Positions 18,263-26,095 of a stretch of 64,000 nt of DNA are shown here, one piece after another. Source of the DNA: Halorhabdus salina (GTDB taxonomy: Archaea; Halobacteriota; Halobacteria; Halobacteriales; Haloarculaceae); the NCBI RefSeq assembly GCF_013839425.1, contig NZ_JACDNP010000005.1, positions 179,710 to 243,709 on the forward strand, written 5' to 3'. The position numbers and the translations under genes were made by a program. The number at the start of each line of letters is the position of its first letter. Within the stretch, counting starts at the first letter, position 1. The notes under the pieces are model-generated. The model saw only the letters and a list, made by a program, of their open reading frames with translations. It was not told the DNA's origin and made no database searches.

Positions 18263-19533
18263 CCGTCCCGACTGCGGTCGTCCGAGCTGGTGAGACGGTC
18301 GGCCCGCTGCAACTGTCCGGAACGGTCGAGACAGTTTTGGACGGTGCGGCCCGGATCGGCGGGTTGACCGTTCTGGCCGCCGTGGTCGCCGGCGCGGTCG
18401 CCGTCGTCTATCGGTGGTACGCCCGCGAGCGAGTCTCGTTCCCGCCGGCCGTCCTGCTCGGGATCGCCGCCGTCGCGGTCTACCTCAACGCTACGACGGC
18501 ACTCGGACAGGTTTTGGGCGGGGCCGGAGCACTGAGCGTCCGCGCGGCGGTGTTCAACGTGACCGCGCTGCTTGCGGGCACAGTCGCGGCGATGATCGGG
18601 GTGGCCCTGGGGGATCGCCTCGCCGGCACCGTCGTTGGCAGGGGCAAAACACATGCTGTCGACGGTTCGCTCGGCCGAGTCGTCAGGTCCGTCGGTCGCG
18701 TCATCACCGTCTATCTTCCTGACGAGATCGCCGACGTACCTGGATACGATCCGATCGACCCGGACACGAAAGCCGCCCTTGAGGGCAAGACCTTCGTCTT
18801 CCCGCGTGGCCTCACCGTCGTGGAATTGCGGGATCGACTCGCCCGCCGCCTGCGGGAGGATTACCGCGTCGGGCACGTCGACCTCGAGATCGACGGCGAC
18901 GGGACCGTCACTCATCTGGGTGTCGGGAGTCGGGCTGCCGGCATCGGGCCGACGTTGCCACCCGAGAGCGCGGCGATGGCCGTCCGCGCCGATCCGGCCC
19001 ACGCGGCCAATGCTGGCGATCTGGTGCAGGTCTGGTCGCGGGATCCGAGCGAACGGGTACTCAACGCCGAGGTCAGGGGGACGGCCGGCGAGGTCGTCAC
19101 GCTGGCGATCGACGCCGCCGACGCCTCGAAACTCGACCCCAACGAGCGGTACAAGCTCGTGACCTTGCCTGTCGAACAGCGAGCCGATCGCGAACTGACA
19201 GAACTCCTGCGGGCGGCCGACGAGACACTGGGTGTCGTCGAACTCCCCGAGGGAAGTCCGCTCGTCGGCACACCGGTCGCAGCGCTGGACGTGACGGTGG
19301 TGGCGGTCCACGCCGGCGGTCCGGACGACCGGATCGAAGCCTTGCCCGGACAGGATCGGGTCCTTGCCGCTGGCGAATCGGTGTACGTGATCGCTCGACC
19401 GGACGTGATCCGGCGGCTCGAAACCGCTGCGGATGCGATAGCGGATCCCGGGGACTCCACAGATGGGACTCCGAGTGTCGATGCCGGAACAACTCCGACA
19501 CGCGTCGGGGATGGACTGGACGGCGATTCCTGA
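18259..19533 (+). CDS. Membrane protein with C-terminal TrkA-C (RCK_C)-like domain, paralogue 2
   Basis: The 424-residue protein is a diverged paralogue of the preceding gene. Three to four hydrophobic segments (about 30-125) are followed by TFVFPRGLTVVELRDRL and ARRLREDYRVGHVDLEIDGDG, matching the same region of its neighbour. It ends in an RCK_C-like module (TLGVVELPEGSPLVGTPVA to AAGESVYVIARPDVIRRLE) and an acidic tail. The ATGA overlap with paralogue 1 implies coupled translation and possibly a heteromeric complex. A link to the divergent K+ channel is inference from position and domain type. Confidence 0.75.
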   Translation: MTVPTAVVRAGETVGPLQLSGTVETVLDGAARIGGLTVLAAVVAGAVAVVYRWYARERVSFPPAVLLGIAAVAVYLNATTALGQVLGGAGALSVRAAVFNVTALLAGTVAAMIGVALGDRLAGTVVGRGKTHAVDGSLGRVVRSVGRVITVYLPDEIADVPGYDPIDPDTKAALEGKTFVFPRGLTVVELRDRLARRLREDYRVGHVDLEIDGDGTVTHLGVGSRAAGIGPTLPPESAAMAVRADPAHAANAGDLVQVWSRDPSERVLNAEVRGTAGEVVTLAIDAADASKLDPNERYKLVTLPVEQRADRELTELLRAADETLGVVELPEGSPLVGTPVAALDVTVVAVHAGGPDDRIEALPGQDRVLAAGESVYVIARPDVIRRLETAADAIADPGDSTDGTPSVDAGTTPTRVGDGLDGDS

Positions 19534-19579
19534 GTGAACCCCGGAACGTTCTTTCCGTCCCAGTCCGCCAGGGACACAC

Positions 19580-19861
19580 ATGGACGTCACCTGGAAGCTC
19601 TTCGCGACGCTCGGCGAAGCGGCCGGCGACACGGAAGTTACCGTGACAGTCTCAGACGATGCGACAGTCGCTAAGGCCCTGGATTCACTCTTCGAGAAAT
19701 ACCCGGCTGTCGCCGAAGAAGCCCGTGCCGAGAACGGATCGATCTACGAGCACGTCAGGACACTGCACGAGGGAGAGGACGTCGAAAACCCACTCGATTC
19801 CGACCGCGGGGTGGCGGCGGGCGACGAACTCGCGCTGTTCCCGCCTGTCAGTGGTGGGTGA
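19580..19861 (+). CDS. samp1: Small archaeal modifier protein SAMP1 (ubiquitin-like, MoaD/ThiS fold)
   Basis: The 93-residue protein is a beta-grasp ubiquitin-like modifier ending in Gly-Gly (LALFPPVSGG). Features are VTWKLFATLGEAAGDTEVTV at the start and GDELALFPP before the di-glycine tail, as in MoaD-type proteins. SAMP1 is conjugated to lysines after activation by UbaA and also supplies sulfur for molybdopterin. The start at 19580 follows the TrkA-C paralogues by 46 bp; a shared transcript is possible but unproven. Length matches the Haloferax protein within a few residues. Confidence 0.9.
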   Translation: MDVTWKLFATLGEAAGDTEVTVTVSDDATVAKALDSLFEKYPAVAEEARAENGSIYEHVRTLHEGEDVENPLDSDRGVAAGDELALFPPVSGG

Positions 19862-19929
19862 GTAAACGGGCCGTTGGAACCACTGGCGCTCCCGGCTGGT
19901 CCGATCGATCCGCCGGCTCAGTCAGGCGA

Positions 19930-20916
19930 TCAGTTCGTCCATTCGACCGCCAGCGATGCCAATCGATCGAACCCGTACCAACCGAGGCCGCCGACCAGCA
20001 GCGGGACGGATCCGAGACCGAACTGCCAGACGATTCCCAGGACAGCGACGAGGGAAAACGATCCCGTGAGCAGAGCTGACAACGGGACCGCAGCTCCGAC
20101 CATCACCACGATTGCACCACTGACTGTGAGCAGCCGCTGTGCGGGCGTCAAATCGAGCGACCGTAACGACGTGTCCTCCGCACCCCTTGTGGCGAATCCG
20201 AACGCGATCGCCCCGAACGCGAACAGGACCGATCCGGTCACCAGATAGAAGACGGCGACGATACCGCCCATCGCATCGCCGGCATACGTCTGGGTGGAGA
20301 GCTGCACATAGCCGAGGACACCGAGCCCCCCGACGATGGCACCGACGGCCGCGAGCAGGCCCCGTGGCAGCGTCCCGTATCGCCGTTCCGTCACGGACTG
20401 TATCGCATCCACGATTTTCACGCCGATGGAGACGAGGGGCTCAGTTCCGGCCCCTAGCGGTTTCGGCGTCGGAACGGCCAGACAGAGGCTACCGATCAGC
20501 AGGCCCAGGCCGAGTAGCGGCCCGATTGGAACAGTTCCCGTCCCGAACAGACCCACCAAAACGCTTTCGAGTCCGATCGCGGATGCCACGAGCGAAACCC
20601 CGATTCCCCCCAGCCAGACCGCACTGCCCGCGAGGGCTATCAGTCGAGTCCGCTTGACGGGCTCAGTGTTCGGTATCAGTGGGAACGCGTTGACCCCACC
20701 GCCCGCGACGCCCAAGCCGAGCAGCGCTGGTCCGAAATTCAGCACACCGATGAAGAGAAAACCCGGCATCACTCGCATGATTCCGGAGAGAATCAGCAAC
20801 GGCTCGTAGATCCCCAGTGTCGCGAAGCCGAAAAATACGGCCTGGAATCCGGTCGCTATACTGCCGACGACAACACACCCGCCCGCCAGCCCCTGAGCGG
20901 TCGTCTCTCGGTCCAC
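19930..20916 (-). CDS. Polytopic membrane protein of unknown function
   Basis: The 328-residue protein has about eight hydrophobic segments separated by short, weakly charged loops, and a short N-terminus. Gly-rich helices (GPALLGLGVAGGGVNAFPL, IGPLLGLGLLIGSL) alternate with segments like GGIVAVFYLVTGSVLFAFGAIAFGFA. No motif of a known transporter or enzyme can be seen. It converges with SAMP1 and lies 63 bp downstream of gatD on the same strand, so it could be read through from gatD. Confidence 0.7.
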   Translation of the reverse strand: MDRETTAQGLAGGCVVVGSIATGFQAVFFGFATLGIYEPLLILSGIMRVMPGFLFIGVLNFGPALLGLGVAGGGVNAFPLIPNTEPVKRTRLIALAGSAVWLGGIGVSLVASAIGLESVLVGLFGTGTVPIGPLLGLGLLIGSLCLAVPTPKPLGAGTEPLVSIGVKIVDAIQSVTERRYGTLPRGLLAAVGAIVGGLGVLGYVQLSTQTYAGDAMGGIVAVFYLVTGSVLFAFGAIAFGFATRGAEDTSLRSLDLTPAQRLLTVSGAIVVMVGAAVPLSALLTGSFSLVAVLGIVWQFGLGSVPLLVGGLGWYGFDRLASLAVEWTN

Positions 20917-20979
20917 GTGTCGCCCCTCTCGACCGGATCGTATAAACGTAACTTCAAATCCAGACGAATGAAAACGCCG

Positions 20980-22221
20980 TCACTCCCAGGGGACCGATCG
21001 GTCGGTGATTTCGCCGGCCAGTGGTTTCCCCATCGCAGCCACAGGATCGTCACGGTTGCCCAGCACCCACATGAGTTTGACCATCGCAGTCCCCGGAAGC
21101 ATGTCTTCGCCTTCGATGACGCCCGCATCGAGTAGGTCGCGGCCGGTGTCGTAGACGCGATCGCAAATCCGGCCGTCCAGACACTGGCTGGTCATCACGA
21201 CCGTCGTCCCGGCCTCAACCAGCGCGTCGATCCGGTCGATCCAGTCGGTGTTGACGTGACCCAGTCCGGTCCCTTCGATCACGAGCCCGGCCGCTCCGTC
21301 GACCGGATCGAGCATCGATGGTTCCGCTCCCGGCGTGAACTTGACGAGGTCGACGTCAGTTTCGAGGTCGGCGTGCAGGGCAAGCGCTGTCTCGTCACGT
21401 TCGGCGTATTCGCGACGGAAGGTGACCTCACGGGCGTCGTAATCCACGACGCCAAGCGGCTTGCGACCGATCGTCTCGAAGGCGTCCCGGCGGGACGTGT
21501 GGTTCTTTCGTGCACGCGTCCCGCGATGGAGGGCACAGACGTCGTCACTTTCGGCGGCGTGCATGCAGAGCATGACCTCTGCGGCATCGCTCGTTGCGGC
21601 CTCGACGGCTGCGACGGCGTTCATCACGTTGTCCGAGGAGGGCCGGTCGGCCGAGCGCTGGCTGCCGGTAAAGACGATCGGAACCGGCGTTTCGAGCATG
21701 AACGAGATCGCGCTGGCGGTGAACTGCATCGTATCCGTTCCGTGCATGACGACGACGCCGTCGGCCCCCGCTTGGATTTCGTCGTGAATGGCCTCGGCGA
21801 GATCCTGCCAGACGGAAGGCGTCATATTCTCCGAGAGAATGTTCGCGACGACGCGGCCGCGATAGTTCGCGAGGCCAGCCAGTTCCGGGACGGCCCGAAG
21901 GACGTCCTCGGCGTCGAACTGAGCCGTCACAGCACCAGTCCGATAGTCGACAGTCGAGGCGATCGTGCCCCCGGTCGAGATGAGCGAGATTGTCGGAAGG
22001 TCGTCGTCGAACTCGACCGTCGATTGGTCGCTGACATCGCCGGATTCGATATCGTAGACGTCGGCTTCGAGCACTGTCGCTGTGGCCGCCTCGCGATCCA
22101 GGCCAACGTTGTAGCCACTATCTAGTTTCACGACGAGTTGCGCTTCGTTCGACGATGGCAACAGGACCCCCTCGAAGGTCTGGTCGTCGCGATCGACCCG
22201 CACGCGATCTCCTGCGTTCAT
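20980..22221 (-). CDS. gatD: Glu-tRNA(Gln) amidotransferase subunit D
   Basis: The 413-residue asparaginase-like subunit of the archaeal GatDE complex releases ammonia from glutamine to amidate Glu-tRNA(Gln) in the cytoplasm. An N-terminal beta-barrel (GDRVRVDRDDQTFEGVLLP) precedes the asparaginase domain with the catalytic threonines in ISLISTGGTIASTVDY and GVVVMHGTDTMQFTASAISF. MTSQCLDGRICDRVYDTG is a late conserved motif. Family length is normal. GatE is not in the window. Confidence 0.96.
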   Translation of the reverse strand: MNAGDRVRVDRDDQTFEGVLLPSSNEAQLVVKLDSGYNVGLDREAATATVLEADVYDIESGDVSDQSTVEFDDDLPTISLISTGGTIASTVDYRTGAVTAQFDAEDVLRAVPELAGLANYRGRVVANILSENMTPSVWQDLAEAIHDEIQAGADGVVVMHGTDTMQFTASAISFMLETPVPIVFTGSQRSADRPSSDNVMNAVAAVEAATSDAAEVMLCMHAAESDDVCALHRGTRARKNHTSRRDAFETIGRKPLGVVDYDAREVTFRREYAERDETALALHADLETDVDLVKFTPGAEPSMLDPVDGAAGLVIEGTGLGHVNTDWIDRIDALVEAGTTVVMTSQCLDGRICDRVYDTGRDLLDAGVIEGEDMLPGTAMVKLMWVLGNRDDPVAAMGKPLAGEITDRSVPWE

Positions 22222-22307
22222 GTCGGTCGGCTACCGGGGCAGGCGACTTGAAACCATCTTTCTCGCCCAGGGACAAGGACCAAGTCAGCAACGGACTGAG
22301 ACACAGT

Positions 22308-22835
22308 ATGGCCGAGCGGTCTGATCAGATCTCGCGTGACGACGAGTCCATGGGCACCGCCGAACTTGAGGAGTTACTGGACACTGGGGATGCTGAGGCG
22401 AAAGAGGTGCATTCGGCGCCGAACGGTCGCCTCGCCCGCGTTCGCTCACGGCTCGGCGGGCTGGTCTCGTTCCGGCCGCGTTTCGGGACCATCTTCTCGA
22501 TCCGCTCGTTTCTGCTCGCCCTCGCTGGGACCGTCCTGGGTGCGATCGGGTTCGGGATTGCGATCCCGTTTTTCGATTCGATCGCGGCGTTGGGCGGGAT
22601 CTTCGCCGCCGCATTCCTCGGGGGCACAATTAGCTCCCGTCGGCAGTACCTCGAATTTACGCTCGCCGGAGCAGCCACAGCGGCACTGGGCATGATCTCG
22701 AAGTTCATGGTCGTCGCCATGGTCGGACAAGGCGAATTACTCGCGATTTTCGGGGCCGGGAGCGGTGCGATCGCTGCACTACTCGGTCACTACTTCGGGC
22801 GGGATCTCCGGGCTGGCCTGACGACGGACATTTGA
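22308..22835 (+). CDS. Small membrane protein of unknown function
   Basis: The 175-residue protein from the ATG at 22308 has a charged N-terminal third (SMGTAELEELLDTGDAEAKE) and then four hydrophobic segments rich in Gly and Ala (FLLALAGTVLGAIGFGIAI, GGIFAAAFLGGTISS, GAATAALGMISKFMVVAM, LLAIFGAGSGAIAALLGHY). It looks like a glycine-zipper type membrane protein; I cannot name the family with confidence. It is divergent from gatD (86 bp) and convergent with the ArsR-like regulator. Confidence 0.7.
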   Translation: MAERSDQISRDDESMGTAELEELLDTGDAEAKEVHSAPNGRLARVRSRLGGLVSFRPRFGTIFSIRSFLLALAGTVLGAIGFGIAIPFFDSIAALGGIFAAAFLGGTISSRRQYLEFTLAGAATAALGMISKFMVVAMVGQGELLAIFGAGSGAIAALLGHYFGRDLRAGLTTDI

Positions 22836-22853
22836 CGTGGGGGACAACAGCTG

Positions 22854-23501
22854 TCACCCATCAAGTTGCCACTCGTCGCCATCCTGCTCGACCACATCCC
22901 GTGACTCCAGCGTTTCTAACACGTCTTCGACGACAGACGGTGGAACCTCGACATCGCGACTGATCTCCTCAACGTCATCCGGTTGGTCGGCCAGTGACGC
23001 CATTACTTCAACAACGATTCGACTGTCGTCGTCGATATGGTCGCCGATCCCTTCCATAACATCGGTCAGTCGGCCCTGGACCCATCGCTGTGCCAGCGAG
23101 AGTTCGTTCTGGAGGCGACGGAGCCGCCGGAGTTCGATCGCCAGTTCCGAAAGATTCTCCGCCCCATCTGGATCGACATTGATCGAAAGGTGTCGGCACG
23201 ACGTCATGTCCAGTCCCGAACTCGCGGGATACGCTGTTTTGGTTCCGAAGCTGTAGGGCGATGCTGAGACTTCGAGCCGGAACCCCCGAGAGATGTAGAA
23301 GTACTTGCGCCGCCGGTCATCGGTCCGACTCTTGACTAACCCCGCTTCTTCGAGTTGTCGGAGATGATCGATGACGGCCTTCGGACTCACACCGAGATAG
23401 TCGCTGATCTCCGTCACGAAACAGGGTTTGCGCGCCAGCAGACGCAAGATGCGTCGCCGATTTGCATTCCCCAATAGATCAAGCAACTTCGCGGAGTCCA
23501 T
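22854..23501 (-). CDS. ArsR-type winged helix transcriptional regulator
   Basis: The 215-residue protein has an N-terminal winged helix of the ArsR type (LLDLLGNANRRRILRLLARK, then TEISDYLGVSPKAVIDHLRQ as helix-turn-helix and KSRTDDRRRKYFYIS as wing). A long C-terminal part contains an arginine-rich helical linker (LRRLRRLQNELSLAQRWV) and a second small winged-helix-like end (DVEVPPSVVEDVLETLESRD). No metal-binding Cys cluster is apparent. Haloarchaeal homologues are general ArsR-family regulators with unknown targets. A TATA-like box about 27 nt upstream suggests a leaderless mRNA. Confidence 0.85.
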   Translation of the reverse strand: MDSAKLLDLLGNANRRRILRLLARKPCFVTEISDYLGVSPKAVIDHLRQLEEAGLVKSRTDDRRRKYFYISRGFRLEVSASPYSFGTKTAYPASSGLDMTSCRHLSINVDPDGAENLSELAIELRRLRRLQNELSLAQRWVQGRLTDVMEGIGDHIDDDSRIVVEVMASLADQPDDVEEISRDVEVPPSVVEDVLETLESRDVVEQDGDEWQLDG

Positions 23502-23524
23502 TTACGTGACGTTACCTCTTATCA

Positions 23525-23532
23525 CATATAAG
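23525..23532 (-). promoter_or_regulatory. TATA-like box for the ArsR-type regulator
   Basis: On the minus strand the sequence CTTATATG ends about 24 nt before the ATG at 23501, the right spacing for a leaderless archaeal transcript. An ACGTCACGT near-palindrome at about 23504-23512 sits between box and start and could be an autoregulatory operator; that is inference. Confidence 0.5.
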
Positions 23533-23624
23533 TATTTCCTGCACGGCCCAATTAAAGGGGCCCCAGTGGTCAGGACTTCTTGATACGAAGGCAACAGGAA
23601 ACGCGTCGCGGTCCCTGGGCAGGG

Positions 23625-24578
23625 TTATTTCGATCGATTCGTCTTGCGTTCATCAGGGGCCGACGAATCGCCGTTCGACTGCTGTCCACCGCTCGAAGAA
23701 TCCGGATCTTGTTTGTCTGTCCCGCCCGTATCATCCGTCGGCGGACCAGTTTCGTTTCCCGGTGGCCCAGTCTCGCCATTTGCAGGCGAATCGGCAGAAT
23801 CATTCCCCGGCCGGTCAGTCTCGCCATCTCTATCGGCTGGGCCAGTCGTTCCGTTCGGCGGACCTTGTTGGTCTTCATCTGGTGGGCCAGTCGTTCCGTT
23901 CGGCGGACCTTGTTGGTCTTCATCTGGTGGGCCAGTCGTTCCGTTCGGCGGACCGCGCTGATCGCCATCGGGGGGGCCTCCAGGAACGATGTCGGGCGGA
24001 CCAGCCGAAAGGTTTCGGGCCATCGAAGCGACGTCTCGTCCAGTCATATTCTGCGCCTGCGTTCGTAACGTTTCGAGGCGCGTGGCGTTGACGCCGACCT
24101 GCCGTGCAACCCGATCAGTCTCGTTGATCGCAGATTGTAACGCGCGAATCTGGGCTCCGAGTCGCGATACTTGGGCGGCCCTGGCCGGACCAGGGAGGTC
24201 AGTACTGCCGTTCTCGAAGCGGTCCAGGCGAGTTTGGAGCCGGTCCAAACGGCGTTCAAGTGTCCGGACGCGATTTGCCACCGAGCGATTTGCCGTTGAT
24301 GTGTTGGCCCCCACACTGGCGGCCCACATGCCGGTTTCGACGGACGCGTTTGTCTCGACAGCGTTCGATTGCATGAACGCGCTCATCTGACTTCCCAGGG
24401 ACGGGGAGCTATCGTTCGCGGCCGTCGCGTTTGTCGCCGTCTGTACGGTCGGATCCGCCGCAGCATCGGCCGACGATGGAGCCTGGGCGAGAGCGGCCCC
24501 ATCCGTAACAGCCAGCGCCGGAGCGACAACAAGTGACCCGACGACGATTGCGACGAACACGCTGGCTCGGACGGACAT
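23625..24578 (-). CDS. Exported protein with coiled-coil and Gly-Pro-rich repeat tail
   Basis: The protein is about 317 residues from the ATG at 24578 (24593 is an alternative). A Sec-type signal peptide (SVRASVFVAIVVGSLVVAPALA) is followed by an Asn/Thr-rich spacer. A helical stretch then shows heptad-like RVRTLERRLDRLQTRLDRFE and further LGAQIRALQSAINET. The C-terminal third is low-complexity: near-identical 15-residue units GPPNGTTGPPDEDQQ, then acidic Gly/Pro/Thr/Asp-rich sequence ending in NRSK. No C-terminal anchor is visible, so it should be secreted or surface-bound by other means. Such proteins are common in haloarchaea without known function. Confidence 0.7.
   Translation of the reverse strand: MSVRASVFVAIVVGSLVVAPALAVTDGAALAQAPSSADAAADPTVQTATNATAANDSSPSLGSQMSAFMQSNAVETNASVETGMWAASVGANTSTANRSVANRVRTLERRLDRLQTRLDRFENGSTDLPGPARAAQVSRLGAQIRALQSAINETDRVARQVGVNATRLETLRTQAQNMTGRDVASMARNLSAGPPDIVPGGPPDGDQRGPPNGTTGPPDEDQQGPPNGTTGPPDEDQQGPPNGTTGPADRDGETDRPGNDSADSPANGETGPPGNETGPPTDDTGGTDKQDPDSSSGGQQSNGDSSAPDERKTNRSK
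23839..23955 (-). repeat. 45-nt tandem repeat inside the exported protein gene
   Basis: Units beginning GGGCCAGTCGTTCCG recur at 23839, 23884 and 23929. The first two are identical over 45 nt and the third diverges after about 27 nt. Each unit encodes 15 residues rich in Pro, Gly, Asp and Gln. Identity at the DNA level suggests recent expansion by slippage or recombination. Confidence 0.85.
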
Positions 24579-24760
24579 ACCCAATTGTATCACCGGTATC
24601 CACTAAAACCCGAAGCTTCGTTCGCGCTGTTCACTCATCTGTGTAGCGTGCGCTAATCGTCCAGTAGCGTTTATAGCGCTGTCTCAACCCGTTTCGAAAC
24701 GTGCACAGATCTTTCGACAGCGTCTGCAGTGAGACCGGGGTAGTTTCGTGCCCACGGTTG

Positions 24761-24780
24761 GTGGCCGCTGCCGCGGCCAC
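24761..24780. promoter_or_regulatory. Perfect 8-bp-arm palindrome followed by a T-run in a divergent promoter region
   Basis: GTGGCCGC-TGCC-GCGGCCAC is followed within six bases by a T5 run. It lies 41 bp upstream of the DUF5802-like gene and 183 bp upstream of the divergent exported-protein gene. No gene reads into it from the left, so a terminator is odd here; an operator is the likelier reading. Shorter AGCG-type inverted repeats lie at about 24650-24695. Confidence 0.4.
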
Positions 24781-24821
24781 AACCCTTTTTCGACGTGGTA
24801 TGATATACGTTATTGTACCGC

Positions 24822-25178
24822 ATGTTCGAACAGTTCTCACGGTCGTATTATCTCGGCCGGATGTACGTCCAACCCAGCGAGACACCGACGGCTGCCATGT
24901 GTGGAAAGCAATACCGGCGCGTGCATCGCCAACTGTACCGAGATACCGAACCGGCGGCTGATGAACTCCCCCTCGTGATGAAACTCGGGTCGCGACACTT
25001 TCCCGTGACTGGGGCCCAATCAGTTCCCGCTGACACATTGGCAGTGCCGCCGGCTGTCCTGGCGGATGCGGCCGTCGAGAACCCACCGACGCTTCGGGAG
25101 GTGTTGCTGGCGAGTGAAGATCGGGCGGATCAACTCCTTTCGTTGGCCGGCATCGAGGAGGACCCCGCCGGGATTTAA
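24822..25178 (+). CDS. DUF5802-like small haloarchaeal protein
   Basis: The protein is 118 residues from the ATG at 24822. The start MFEQFSRSYYLGRMYVQP matches what I know as the haloarchaeal DUF5802 family. The centre contains LPLVMKLGSRHFPVTGAQSVP and the end LREVLLASEDRADQLLSLAGI. No catalytic motif is visible. A nine-base longer start (24813) is possible but fits less well. It lies 26 bp before the Vms1-like gene on the same strand, so the two are likely co-transcribed, which hints at a translation-related role. Confidence 0.75.
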   Translation: MFEQFSRSYYLGRMYVQPSETPTAAMCGKQYRRVHRQLYRDTEPAADELPLVMKLGSRHFPVTGAQSVPADTLAVPPAVLADAAVENPPTLREVLLASEDRADQLLSLAGIEEDPAGI

Positions 25179-25204
25179 GCCGCTTGAGCTGTCGGATCGA
25201 ACTA

Positions 25205-26095
25205 ATGCTAGACGAGCTACTCGGGAGAGCCGCTCTCAAAGAGCGAATCGAGGAACTCGAAGCCGACAAGGAGGATCTACAACACCAACTGGCGGCCGAA
25301 TCAGATCGACGGGCCGACGCAGTCACGAAGCGCCAAGCGGCCCAGCGTGACGTCAACGAACTCGAAGACAAGGTCGAACAACTAAAAGACCGCGTCGAGC
25401 GCTTACAGGACACGGACCGAGACCTCTCCGTTCGACGTCGCGAACGGCTCCACGGAGACCGACTCAGCGATGTCTTGGACCGGTTTGAATCCATCGACGC
25501 CGGACCTGACGGGGCGCTAACGGCATTCGTCGCCAATGGGGCCGTCCCGCCGGAGATCCGCGAGGCGTTCGGTGAGCGATCCGCGCTCGTCGCCGAAAAC
25601 AGTCCCTGTTTTGTACTCACTGACGACGCGGGTGTCTGCAGCGTCGCACTCGATCCGCCGATCACGCCGATGCCGTTCGTCGAGTGGGGGGCTGACTTCG
25701 ATATTGATCGATCACTGTTCGAGCCGACTGGTGAGTTTACCCTGGCCCTGGTGCGGTCTGACCTGTTTGCGATGGGTGAATATCGCGGTCGTGAACGGGT
25801 CGCGTTTCACGGCTTCGACAGCGATCTCGGGCGCAACCACTCCAAGGGTGGCTTCTCTCAGGCCCGTTTCGAGCGCCTCCGGGAGGAACAGATCGACAAT
25901 CACCTCGATCGCTGTCGGGCCGCACTCGACGAACGGACGACCGACCGCCTCTACGTCGTCGGCGAACGCTCGATCCTGTCCCAGGTCGCTAGCGAGGCCG
26001 ACGCCACGGCGGCTGTCGACGCGACGGGCGACCCGGAAGACGCCCTCGAGGATGCCTTCTGGGACTTTTGGACGACGACGCTGTACGCGATCTAG
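25205..26095 (+). CDS. Vms1/Ankzf1-type peptidyl-tRNA hydrolase (VLRF1 domain)
   Basis: The protein is 296 residues from the ATG at 25205. An N-terminal coiled coil (about 10-80; LEDKVEQLKDRVERLQDTD) precedes a release-factor-like domain. The segment RNHSKGGFSQARFERLREEQ carries the Gly-Gly...Gln arrangement expected of the catalytic loop in Vms1-like release factors. In eukaryotes Vms1/ANKZF1 frees stalled peptides from peptidyl-tRNA on 60S subunits in ribosome quality control. An archaeal equivalent role is plausible but inferred. It overlaps the convergent downstream gene by 4 bp at the stop codons. Confidence 0.82.
   Translation: MLDELLGRAALKERIEELEADKEDLQHQLAAESDRRADAVTKRQAAQRDVNELEDKVEQLKDRVERLQDTDRDLSVRRRERLHGDRLSDVLDRFESIDAGPDGALTAFVANGAVPPEIREAFGERSALVAENSPCFVLTDDAGVCSVALDPPITPMPFVEWGADFDIDRSLFEPTGEFTLALVRSDLFAMGEYRGRERVAFHGFDSDLGRNHSKGGFSQARFERLREEQIDNHLDRCRAALDERTTDRLYVVGERSILSQVASEADATAAVDATGDPEDALEDAFWDFWTTTLYAI

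Noticed and set aside
18118..19632. 504-codon minus-strand open frame opposite the RCK_C paralogue
   Set aside because: It mirrors a well-supported gene on the plus strand and has a disordered Arg/Asp/Gly-rich composition without domains.
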